Below are positions 51,762-62,568 of a stretch of 64,000 nt of DNA, piece by piece. A model generated the notes under the pieces. It made no database searches. It was not told where the DNA came from and saw nothing but the letters and a program-made list of their open reading frames with translations. The stretch's first letter is position 1, and every line of letters starts with the position of its first letter. The DNA is from JACVRM01 sp963817375 (GTDB lineage: Bacteria; Actinomycetota; Thermoleophilia; Gaiellales; Gaiellaceae). Where the stretch lies: NCBI GenBank assembly GCA_963817375.1, contig CAWFOB010000001.1:496001-560000 (forward strand). Direction: 5' to 3'. Position numbers and translations under genes: made by a program.

Positions 51762-52573
51762 GCGGATGCTGCCTCGGCTCGGGCGCCCGTGATCGCCGCC
51801 ACGACCTCCTCGGGCGTCGTCTCGGCGTGCCTGAAGGTCGCCGCCCGCCGCCCGAGGCGGAGGACGATGATCCGGTCCGACACCTCGAACACCTCGTGCA
51901 GGTTGTGCGTGATGACGACGACGCCCAGACCCTGCTCGCGCAGGCGCTTGACCAGGGTCAGCACCTGGGCCGTCTGGGCAACGCCGAGCGCCGCTGTCGG
52001 CTCGTCCAGGATGACGACCTTCGCACTCCACATGACGGCCCGGGAGATCGCGACCGACTGCCGTTGGCCCCCCGAGAGCGTGGCAACCGTTTGGCGCACG
52101 CTCCTGACGGTGGTCACCTGGAGGTCGCTCAGCACGTCGAGCGAGCGCTTCTCCATCTCGAGCTCCTGGAGCGGCCCGATCCCGCGAGGCTGCGCCTCCT
52201 CGCGCCCGAGGAACATGTTCGCGACGACGTCGAGGTTGTCGCAGAGCGCGAGATCCTGGTAGACGGTCGCGATCCCGAGCCGGGTTGCGTCGCCCGGGGT
52301 GTGGATCTTCACTTCCTGGCCGTCGATGAAGGTCGTGCCCTGGTCGGGGAGGTGTGCCCCCGAGATGCACTTGATCAGGGTCGACTTGCCGGCGCCGTTG
52401 TCGCCGACGAGCGCGACGACCTCGGCCGGGTAGACCTCGAAGTCGACGTCCGTCAGCGCCTGGACGGCGCCGAAGCTCTTCGAGATCCCCTTCAGCTCGA
52501 GGATCGGAGTGCGAGAAGGCGAGGGGGCGGCGACCGTGTCGCCGCCCCCTACGCGTGTGGCGTCTACCGCCAG
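51758..52573 (-). CDS. Sugar ABC transporter ATP-binding protein (single-domain XylG type), start unclear
   Basis: This ABC ATPase begins TPILELKGISKSFGAVQALTDVDFEV, with Walker A GDNGAGKSTLIKCISGA, Q loop TVYQDLALCDNLDVVANMFLGRE, signature LSGGQRQSVAISRAV, Walker B VVILDEPTAALG and switch His VITHNLHEV. Only one ATPase domain is present, whereas E. coli XylG has two. The frame is open up to the previous gene but holds no ATG, GTG or TTG before the conserved part. A CTG at 52573, six bases after GGGAG, is the best candidate, which would put the hairpin 52523-52549 inside the coding region. A base error hiding an ATG is the alternative. Confidence 0.82.
   Translation of the reverse strand: MAVDATRVGGGDTVAAPSPSRTPILELKGISKSFGAVQALTDVDFEVYPAEVVALVGDNGAGKSTLIKCISGAHLPDQGTTFIDGQEVKIHTPGDATRLGIATVYQDLALCDNLDVVANMFLGREEAQPRGIGPLQELEMEKRSLDVLSDLQVTTVRSVRQTVATLSGGQRQSVAISRAVMWSAKVVILDEPTAALGVAQTAQVLTLVKRLREQGLGVVVITHNLHEVFEVSDRIIVLRLGRRAATFRHAETTPEEVVAAITGARAEAASA
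52523..52549 (-). promoter_or_regulatory. Strong 12-bp stem hairpin after the binding-protein gene
   Basis: GGGGGCGGCGAC and GTCGCCGCCCCC form a perfect 12-bp stem with a 3-base loop, 35 bases after the stop of the sugar-binding-protein gene. No U-tract follows. Such hairpins between a binding protein and its ATPase gene usually protect the upstream mRNA or cause partial termination, giving excess binding protein. Confidence 0.6.
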
Positions 52574-52583
52574 CGTCTGCTCC

Positions 52584-53663
52584 CTACTTGCAGATGCTGA
52601 TCTTCGGCAGGCCCTTGCAGACCTTCGCGACGCTGCCGTACTGGCTCTTGATCCAGCCGTTCGTGACGAGGCGCGAGACGTTCGACTTGTCGATCGCCAC
52701 GACGGGGCCGTACCAGGCCGGCACGCTCCTGCCGCCGCTCTTGATCGTCCCGTTGATGCCCGCGAGGTGCTTCGTCTGCCCGGCGAGCAGCTGCGGCCGC
52801 GAGCTTCGCGGCTTCCGTCGCCTGCAGGCGGATGTCCTTGAACGCCGTCACGCCCTGGTAGCCGAGGATCACGTTCTGGATACCCTCGAGCGACGCGTCC
52901 TGGCCGGTCGTCGGCACCTTGCCCTGGAGGCTCTGCGCCTTGAGGGCGGCGATGATGCCGCCGGCCATGCCGTCGTTCGCCGAGACGAAGCCCTGGACGT
53001 TGTTGTTCTGCTTGGTGAGGATCTGCTCCGCCTCACGCTGCGCGGTCGGCGGATCCCAGCCGGGCGTCCACTGCTCCGCCACCTTGACCCTCGCGCCCGA
53101 CTTGAACAGCGGGTCGAGCACCTTGTGGATGCCCTGTGTTCACGAAGTGGCCATTCGCGTCGGTCGTCGCGCCGTTGATGATCGCGAGCCGGTCGCCCTT
53201 CTTCGTGTGGCTTTGCCATCCAGCCTGCCTCGACCTGGCCGACCGTGACGCTGTTGAACGACGGATAGGCGTCCATCGGGCCGTTGATCAGGCGGTCGTA
53301 CGCGATGACCTTCACGCCCTGCGCGTGCGCCTTCTTCGCGACGGCGGCGAACGCCTTGCCGTCGATCGACGCGACGATGAGCACCTTCGCGCCCTTCGCG
53401 AGCTCGGCCTCGGCCTGGCTCGTCTGCGTCGTCGGCTTGTTGAGCGCGTTGAGGCTGTCGACCTGCACGCCCGGGATCAGCTTCTTCAGCTGAGCGGTGA
53501 CGATCGGCTTGTCGTTGCCTTCCCAGCGCGGCGTGACGTTCTCCGGCCAGAGCAACGCGACGATCGGCCCGGCCTTGGTCTTCTCACTCCGCGCGGACGC
53601 ACTGGCTGCGACGACGGCGAGAACGGCCCCAAGGATGACTAGCGGGACCAAGATTCGCTTCAT
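52584..53663 (-). CDS. xylF: Sugar ABC transporter substrate-binding protein (XylF/RbsB type), three frameshifts
   Basis: This is an exported protein of about 358 residues once one extra base is removed at each of roughly 52802, 53140 and 53214. The signal peptide is MKRILVPLVILGAVLAVVAASASA. The Peripla_BP_4 domain has IVALLWPENVTPRWEGND, AKVLIVASIDGKAF, GVKVIAYDRLINGP, GFVSANDGMAGGIIAALKAQ and VPTTGQDASLEGIQNVILGYQ, the latter two being the sugar-binding hinge of XylF-like proteins. The end is KVCKGLPKISICK. The ATG at 53663 follows GGAGGG with a four-base gap. It is the first gene of the sugar operon. Confidence 0.82.
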
Positions 53664-53841
53664 GTGACCCTCCTGAAACGTTGCGACCGGGGGGATCCCG
53701 GTCTGGTGGCGGGGCTGGACCCGGGCAAGATCCTACTGCTTTCTTCATTAGGTTCATGCGAAGAGCAACTGAACCCGCCGCTCGAAACTACTGAGCGGTG
53801 TCGCACCAAGCGGCGAGTGGCGTTGTCAGGCCGGGCGCGGC

Positions 53842-54540
53842 GTGCGAAGCTCGCCCATCAGCAGCTTCGCCGCCGTCTTCGAGGTGCCGGACCGCGAGGA
53901 GAGCCCCGCGGCCGACTTCACACCGTGGGGGCGCATCGCCGCAGCGGCGACGCTGGTGCTCGGCGCGGCCTGCCAGGTGGTCGCATTTCTCGCGATCCCG
54001 CAGTTCGGCTCGACGACCGACCGCCTCCAGTGGATCGCCGACAACGAGGCGCAGGCGAACCTCTCGAAGACCTTCGACGTGCTCGCGATGCCGTTCCTGC
54101 TCGGCGGGGTGCTCGTCTACGTGCTGCTCTCCCGGCGGCGCTCGCCGCGCCTGGCGTACGCCGGCGGGATCCTGCTCGGCTGCGGGCTCGTCGGGCTCGC
54201 GATGGTGAACGGCACCGAGGTGCTCGAGTTCGCGCTCGCCCAGGACCGGCGCTTCACGATCGCGGCGCTGGCCGACGTCGCCGACAACATCTCGACCCCG
54301 CCGGCGATCGCGCTGTTCGTGCTCTTCATCCCCGGCCTGTTCTTCGGGCTCCTGCTCACGACCGTGGCCCTCTGGCGCTCGCGCGCCGTCCCGCGCGGCG
54401 CGGTCACCCTGCTGCCCGTCTTCTTCGTCACGGACGTCATCCTCCAGCTCGGCGACATCGCGCACGTGATCGCGCTCGTCGCGGCCTCCTGGTTCGCGTG
54501 GGCGATCCTGACCGCTGCGCCACGCCTGAAGCGTTCCTGA
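53842..54540 (+). CDS. Uncharacterised multi-spanning membrane protein
   Basis: This 232-residue protein has an N-terminal soluble stretch and five to six hydrophobic segments: IAAAATLVLGAACQVVAFLAI, LAMPFLLGGVLVYVLL, AGGILLGCGLVGLAMV, IALFVLFIPGLFFGLLLTTVALW, VTLLPVFFVTDVIL and VIALVAASWFAWAIL. A short conserved-looking loop (DRLQWIADNEAQANLSKTFD) lies after the first helix. No family recognised. The start is probably GTG at 53842. Confidence 0.65.
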   Translation: MRSSPISSFAAVFEVPDREESPAADFTPWGRIAAAATLVLGAACQVVAFLAIPQFGSTTDRLQWIADNEAQANLSKTFDVLAMPFLLGGVLVYVLLSRRRSPRLAYAGGILLGCGLVGLAMVNGTEVLEFALAQDRRFTIAALADVADNISTPPAIALFVLFIPGLFFGLLLTTVALWRSRAVPRGAVTLLPVFFVTDVILQLGDIAHVIALVAASWFAWAILTAAPRLKRS

Positions 54541-54582
54541 ACATTGTTGGCGTGACATCGCGCGTACGCGATATCCTTTTGT

Positions 54583-55227
54583 GTGGATATGCACAGGGGC
54601 GTGCTTCTCGGTGTGCTCGCGGCGTCGGCGGCGCTCGTCGCCGCTTCGGCTGTCGCCGCGGCGCAGGGCACGCTGACCGCGAGCCCGTCCACGGTGCAGC
54701 GCGGCGCGAAGGTGACGTTCAGCGGCGGCACGTGCTCGGCCGGCTCGACGGCGATCCTGCTCTCGAAGCTCTTCCCGGGCCACGCCTACGGCGTCGGCGC
54801 GCTCAACGCGAAGGTCGGCTCGAACGGCCGCTTCTCACTGGCGTACGCGGTCCCGACGACTATCGCCGACGGGAACTACAGCGTCACGGCCCGCTGCGGC
54901 GGCGGCAACCTGGGCGTCGTCGCGCACGTTCGGGTGCAGGGCGGCACGTACGTGACGCTGAAGGCAGCGCCGGCGGTCGTTCGCCGCGGCGGCACGATCA
55001 CCATCACGGGCGGCGTCTGCACGGCCAACAGCAATGCGATCCTGCTGTCGAAGCTGTTCCCGGGCCACGCGTACGGCGTCGGCGCGATCACCGCGAAGAC
55101 GGGCGCGAACGGCCGCTTCTCGCGGACGTACGTCGTGCCGAAGTCCAGGGCGCCCGGCAGCTACACGATCACAGCGCGCTGCGGCGGCGGCACGCTCGGC
55201 ATCGTCGCCCGCGTCCGCGTCACCTAG
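54583..55227 (+). CDS. Secreted protein with two tandem Ig-like domains
   Basis: This is a 214-residue exported protein (signal peptide to about residue 28, AVAAA-QG). It has two repeats of about 90 residues, each with a Cys-containing beta sandwich. The 17-residue segment AILLSKLFPGHAYGVGA occurs unchanged in both, and TARCGGGxLGxVAxVRV ends each. This points to a recent internal duplication. Start GTG at 54583 or ATG at 54589. Inverted repeats just upstream (ATCGCG-CGTA-CGCGAT, 54557-54572, and ATATCC/GGATAT, 54571-54590) may regulate it. No enzymatic motif, so probably a surface or matrix protein. Confidence 0.7.
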   Translation: MDMHRGVLLGVLAASAALVAASAVAAAQGTLTASPSTVQRGAKVTFSGGTCSAGSTAILLSKLFPGHAYGVGALNAKVGSNGRFSLAYAVPTTIADGNYSVTARCGGGNLGVVAHVRVQGGTYVTLKAAPAVVRRGGTITITGGVCTANSNAILLSKLFPGHAYGVGAITAKTGANGRFSRTYVVPKSRAPGSYTITARCGGGTLGIVARVRVT

Positions 55228-55231
55228 CCGC

Positions 55232-55390
55232 GGGGCTGTCCCCGGCTCCGCCCTGCTACGTCCCGACCCTCCACAGCCAGAGGGGGCTGTCCCCAGTGCT
55301 CAGCGTCGGCCCAACTGCCAGCACTGGGGACAGCCCCCTCTTGGTAGTGAAGGGGCGGCAAGTGGACTGAGGGGAGCCGGGGACAGCCCC
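55232..55390. repeat. Nested inverted-repeat element, GGGGACAGCCCC family
   Basis: The outer arms 55232-55249 and 55373-55390 are an exact 18-bp inverted repeat. The inner arms 55279-55300 and 55320-55341 are an exact 22-bp inverted repeat separated by 19 bp. Every arm contains GGGGCTGTCCCC or its complement. The element fills the gap between two convergent genes and its last base is the first base of the stop codon of the minus-strand gene. The same core occurs at 14170-14294 and 62409-62568. Confidence 0.85.
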
Positions 55391-58340
55391 TAATACGGCC
55401 GGGCGCGCGCCTCGTAGCGCGTCGCGAGCTGGTTCTCCTCGGAGCGCGGGAACGAGATCGTGTTCGGGTCGCCGTCCGAGATGTACCGGCGGCCGGGCTG
55501 GCTCTTCAGGATGTCGAGCCACCACGAGCTGCCGAAATCCTGCACGCCGACGCCCGGCGGCGTCGTGCGGATGCGCGGGATCGCATGCGGGTTGAAGTCG
55601 AGTGCGAACGGGGACTTCGACGGCTCGGCGCCGACCTCGAAGACGCCCTTGATCCGGTAGTCGATCCCGTTCCACGAGCCGCGCCACGCGAGCGACTTCG
55701 GCTTGGGCCACATCCCGAGCGGGAGCGCCATGTCCTCGACGTGGTCGCCCGGAACGGCGTCCGTGATGATCTTCTGGCCGAGCGCAAGCTGGCGCTGCAC
55801 CTGCGTCGCGTCGAGCGTGTTCAGGGGCAGGTGGTCCTTCGTGTGGTCGGCGATCTCGAACCCGTGGGCGTTCAGCCAGCGCAGCATCTCCGGCCCCTGG
55901 GCGACGCCGGCGAACGGCTCACGGTTGACGAAGAACGTGCCCGCCGGCTTGAACCTCGGGTGCTTCTTCGCGAACGCCAGCATGATCCCGATCGCCGTGT
56001 CCGGCTTGATGTGGCCCTTCGCGTCGTAGAAGAACTGCTCCTTGGTCGAGTCGTCGAACGTCATGACGACCGGGGTCCTGCCCTTCGGGACGTCGAGCTT
56101 GCCCTCGACCAGGTCGACGGCCCGCACCGGCCAGTAGCCCTCGCGCCAGAGCCGCGCGAGCTCGGCCTTGAACTGCTTCGGCGTCAGGTCGTAGACGCCG
56201 CCGCCGTCGGCGCGGATCTGGTGGTACATCATCACCGGCACCTCGCCGAGCTCGTTCGGCTTCGGCGCCGCGGCCACGCGCGGCTGCGCCCGGGCGGTCG
56301 CCACCGACTGCGGCAGCGTCGCCGGCTTGGAGCCCGGCGGCGGCACGGCCGGCGCCTTCGGCAGCCCCCCGTTCGTGTAGGTGACCGACGGGTCCCAGAG
56401 CAGCCACTCGTCGATGCCGTCGTGCTTCGCCGCCTTGATCTGCGCGGCCACCTGCGCCGGCCCGTACGTCACGCCGAGCGTGAAGTCCTGAAGCCACGGC
56501 ACCACGCGTGCGCCCGTCCCGCGCACCTGCGTGTTGAAGTCGACGAGCGAGCGCTGGACGATCTGGTACGGCTCGGCGTTCGGGTACGAGACGTTGTACT
56601 CGCCGTTCCCCCAGTGCGACGGATACACCATCGGCGCGACGTAATCGACGTTCCGGCCGATCTGGCGGATGTTCTGCGCTACCTCCGTCGGGCGCGTGGC
56701 GGCGACGCCGAAGACGCTCGCGCCGAGGAAGGTGCCGTAGGGCTTCAGCGCGTGCCGCGCCTGCCCGAGGAACGTCGATATCGACCGCTCTGGCGTCTCC
56801 TTCAGCCCCGGGAACTTCATCGTCGAGATCGGCCCGTCCGGCCGGCGGACGTAGTCGTAGAGCACGTCGTCGATGCCGAGCTTCGCCGCGGCCGCCGCGA
56901 TGTCGACGTTGTACTTCCGCACGGTCGGATTTGCGAAGTTCGTGAACCCGCCGTAGCCGGAGTAGGGCTGCCCGTCCGGGGTCTGGATGACCTGCGACTT
57001 CCAGCCGCGGTTCCAGGCGGCGGTCGCGTAGATCGGGTCGCGGAAGGCGACGATGCGGCCGACGACCATGACCCCGTCGCGGTGCAGCGTGCGGATCGCC
57101 GAGCGCAGGTCGTAGATGTCCCGTACGGCGCCGATCTGCTTGCCGAGCGGGATCGGCGCGTTGAAGCCCACGATTCCGGACTCGTCCTTCAGGTCGAGCT
57201 CGACCGTGTTGATCTTGTGCTGATGAATCAGCTGCATGACGCCGCGGCGCAGAGCCGGGTCTTGCCAGGCGTAGAAGGTCACGTGCACGGCGCGGACGGG
57301 CGCGCGCGGCGCGCGCGGGACGATCTGCACCGAGACCGGTCGGACCGTGGTGTTGCCGTACTCGTCGGTGACGGCGACCGTCACCGGCTTCTCCGGCGGG
57401 CCTGACATCGCGAGCGCGAAGTGCGTGCCGGTCACGGCGGCGCGGCGGTTGTCGACCTCGACGGTGCTGTGCGCGGGAACGGTGCCGCCGAACGTCATCG
57501 GCTGCTCGACCGGCGCCTGCTTCGTCCTCGTGTCGATGAGCACCGTGGGCGGCGACGTGTGCACGGTGAAGTGCCAGGTGTGCTGCGTGCGCGCGCCGGG
57601 CAGCCGCCCGTCGGCGCGCACCGTCAGCCAGTGCTCGCCGTCCGGGATGGACGCGCCCGAGAGCGTCGCCGTGCTCGCCGACCTGGCGCACGCGGTCGCG
57701 GATGTCCTGGCCGTCGAGGATCCAGGCGGTGCCGTCGAGCGTCCGCCGCGACGCCGAGACCGTGAAGGCGAGACGCTGCTTGGCGACGGCGCCGATCTTC
57801 GCGTCCGGCGCGGGACCGTGGGTCGTGAGGCTGGGCGCGTCGAGCCGGATGGCCGCGAAGACGATGCCGGCGAGCGCGAGCACGACGCCGACGGCGATGA
57901 ACGCGCCGCGGCCGGGCATGGGGACGTGCAGACCGGGGACGAGCGGCCGCCACGGCGGCCGGCGGGACGCCTGCTCGAGCGGCTCCGGGGCGACCTCACC
58001 GGTCGGAAGCACACGGGCGGGCCGGAAGCGCTTGCGGTCGAGGACGGCTGCGCCGCCGCCGTTGCGTGCCCCGCGTCGAGCCGCGCCAGTCAGGCTCGTC
58101 CGACTCGGCGTCGAATGGCCGCGGCCCGGTGTCGACCTGCTCGCCCGGCGCCGGTCGCGTCCAGTCGTCGATCGGCTCGGACCGGGCGCTCTTCCGCGCG
58201 GCCAGCTCGGCCCTCAGCCGCTCGATCTCGGCGGTCGCCAGCTCGAGCGCGCGGCCGGCCGCCTTCAGCTCGTGAGTGTCGCCCTCGCTGCGAAGACGCT
58301 CTGCCCACGAACGCAGCTGGGCGAGTTGCTGCTCGTCCAC
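55390..58340 (-). CDS. Membrane-anchored glycoside hydrolase (DUF4015-like) fused to polysaccharide deacetylase, two frameshifts
   Basis: This is one protein of about 982 residues after removal of one base near 58070 and one near 57680. The first 60 residues form a charged coiled coil (ELATAEIERLRAELAARKSA). A membrane helix lies near 153 (AFIAVGVVLALAGIVFAAI), then Ig-like beta segments. The DUF4015-type glycoside hydrolase barrel spans about 350-650 (HVTFYAWQDPALRRGVMQLI; ELDLKDESGIVGFN; DVLYDYVRRPDG; DYVAPMVYPSHWG). A Pro/Ala linker follows, then a polysaccharide deacetylase domain from about 700 (PVMMYHQI; VVMTFDDS; GFEIADHTKDH). It would be anchored with both catalytic domains outside, acting on envelope polysaccharide. 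Confidence 0.82.
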
Positions 58341-58388
58341 CGCGCGAGTATGCCCTGACGGGGCGACTCTTGCTGCAAATCGCCGCTT

Positions 58389-60284
<1,896 letters not shown>

Positions 60285-60288
<4 letters not shown>

Positions 60289-62406
60289 AGGCGGCGCAGC
60301 ACGACCGTCGAGCGGCTCTCGAGCGGAACGAGGCCGCGCGCCGGGAACACGTCCCCCACCTCGCCGTCGCCCGTGGAGAGCTCAAGCGTCCAGCGCCGGC
60401 CGAAACGCGGCGGCGGCAGCGTGAAGACGACCGGCTCGTGGAACGCGTTGAAGAGCAGGACGAACGAGTCGTCGACGATGCGCTCGCCGTCCGGGCGTCA
60501 GCTCGTTGATCGCGTCCCCGTTCAGGAACAGGCCGAGGCGATGCCCCTCGGCCGACTGCCAGTCGCGGCGCGTCATACGGCGTCCGTCCGGCCGGAACCA
60601 CCAGATATCGGGCAGCGGCGAGTCGCCGACCGCGCGGCCCTCGAGGAAGCGGGCGCGCCGGAAGATCGGGTGCTCGGAGCGGAAGCGGATGATCTTCCGC
60701 GTGAACTCGAGCAGCGACTCGCGGTCGGGGTCGAGGTCCCAGCTGAACCACGAGAGCTCGTTGTCCTGGCACCACGCGTTGTTGTTCCCGTTCTGGGTGC
60801 GGCCGATCTCGTCGCCGCCGAGCAGCATCGGCACGCCCTGCGAGAGGAACAGCGTCGTCAGGAAATTGCACCGCTGCCGCATGCGCAGCGCGTTGATCTC
60901 CTGATCGTCGGTGTCGCCCTCGGCGCCGCAGTTCCAGCTGCGGTCGTCGTCGGTCCCGTCGCGGTTGCCCTCGCCGTTCGCCTCGTTGTGCTTCTCGTTG
61001 TAGGCGGTGAGATCCCAGAGCGTGAACCCGTCGTGCGCCGTGGCGAAGTTGATCGACGCGAACGGCGTGCGGCCGTCCTCCTGGTAGAGGTCGCTCGAGC
61101 CGGTCGTGCGCGTCGCGAAGTCGGCAACGCTGGCGCCCCCGCGCCAGAAGTCCCGCATCGTGTCGCGGTAAAGGCCGTTCCACTCCGTCCAGAGCACCGG
61201 GAAGTTGCCGACCTGGTAGCCGCCCGGGCCGACGTCCCAGGGCTCGGCGATCAGCTTGACCTGCGAGAGCACCGGGTCCTGGTGGATGACGTCGAAGAAC
61301 GAGGCGAGGCGGTCGACGTCGTAGAACTCGCGCGCGAGCGCCGAGGCCAGGTCGAAGCGGAACCCGTCGACGTGGCACTCCATGGCGAAGTAGCGCAGCG
61401 AGTCCATGATCAGCCGCAGCACGCTCGGGTGCACCGGGTTGAGGCTGTTGCCGGTCCCGGTGAAGTCCATGTAGAAGCGCCGCTCGTCGGGGACGAGGCG
61501 GTAGTACGAGGCGTTGTCGACGCCCTTGAACGACAGCATCGGCCCGAGGTGGTTGCCCTCGCCCGTGTGGTTGTAGACGACGTCGAGGATCACCTCGAGG
61601 CCGGCCGCGTGCAGGCCCTTCACCATGCCCTTGAACTCGAGCACCTGCTCGCCCTTCGTGCCGGTCGCCGCGTAGAGGGCGTGCGGAGCGAGAAAGCCGA
61701 TCGAGCTGTAGCCCCAGTAGTTCGTCAGGCCGCGCTCGGCGAGGAACTGCTCGTCGGCGATGTGGTGCACGGGCAGGAGCTCGACGGTGGTGACGCCGAG
61801 CGACTTCATGTGCGCAATCGACGCCTCGGACGCGAGCCCGGCGTAGGTGCCGCGCAGGTCCTCGCGCACCCCCGGGTGGAGCTTGGTGAAGCCCTTGACG
61901 TGCACCTCGTAGATGACGGTCTCGTGCCAGGGCACGCGGGGCCGGCGCCATTCGTCGCCTTCCCAGTCGAAGGTCTCGTCGACGACGATCGACTTCGGGA
62001 TCGCCGCCGCGTCGTCGCTCTCGTCGATGTGCAGGTCGGCGTCGTCGCTGCCGCCCGGCAGGTACGGAAGGGTGCTCGCGGCGCCGTAGCGGATCGGCCC
62101 CTCGACCGCCTTGGCGTAGGGGTCGATGAGCAGCTTGGCGGGGTTGAAGCGGTGGCCCTGCTCGGGCGCGTACGGGCCGTGGACGCGATAGCCGTAGCGC
62201 TGGCCCGGGCCGATGCCTGGCACGTAGCCGTGCCAGTTCCAGGCGGTGCGCTCGGTGAGCTCGACGCACGTCTCGGTGTCGTCGCCGTCGAACAGGCAGA
62301 GCTCGACGCGCTCGGCGTTCTCGGAGAAGAGCGAGAAGTTCGTCCCGTTGCCGTCCCACATGGCGCCGAGCGGGAACGGCTTCCCGGGCCAGACCGGACT
62401 GCTCAT
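60285..62406 (-). CDS. treX: Glycogen debranching enzyme (one frameshift near C terminus)
   Basis: This GH13 isoamylase-type debranching enzyme of about 706 residues has an N-terminal CBM48-like domain (PFPLGAMWDGNGTNFSLFSENAERVELCLF), the catalytic barrel with CHVDGFRFDLASALARE (nucleophile Asp near 355), KLIAEPWDVGPGGYQVGNFP (acid/base Glu) and NFATAHDGFTLWDLTAYNEKHN (Asp), and a C-terminal beta domain. One base must be removed near 60496 so that INELTPDGERIVDDSFVLLFNA is continuous. It trims glycogen branches to feed TreY. The ATG at 62406 is directly after the repeat element, with no clear ribosome-binding site. Confidence 0.92.
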
Positions 62407-62408
62407 CA

Positions 62409-62568
62409 GGGGCTGTCCCAGGGGCTGTCCCCGCAGGGGGCTGTCCCTCTTGCTGTCCCCGGGGCTGTCCCCGAAGGGGGCTGTCCCCCGTGTCCAGCCG
62501 CGCCGGGATGGCTGACCAGTTCCCTGCCGACCACGAGGGACAGCCCCCGCTGACACGGGGACAGCCCC
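62409..62568. repeat. Cluster of GGGGCTGTCCCC repeats between treZ and treX
   Basis: At least six forward copies of a GGGGCTGTCCC-type unit lie between 62409 and 62488, and two reverse-complement copies are at about 62536-62550 and 62557-62568, so the ends pair with each other. The unit and its doublets joined by GCA or GAA match those at 14170-14294. The cluster fills the entire treZ-treX gap and contains no gene. Confidence 0.85.

Noticed and set aside
62409..62568. Possible CRISPR array
   Set aside because: The units are short (about 12 bases), irregularly spaced, occur in both orientations and recur elsewhere between genes. No spacers of constant length and no cas genes are present.
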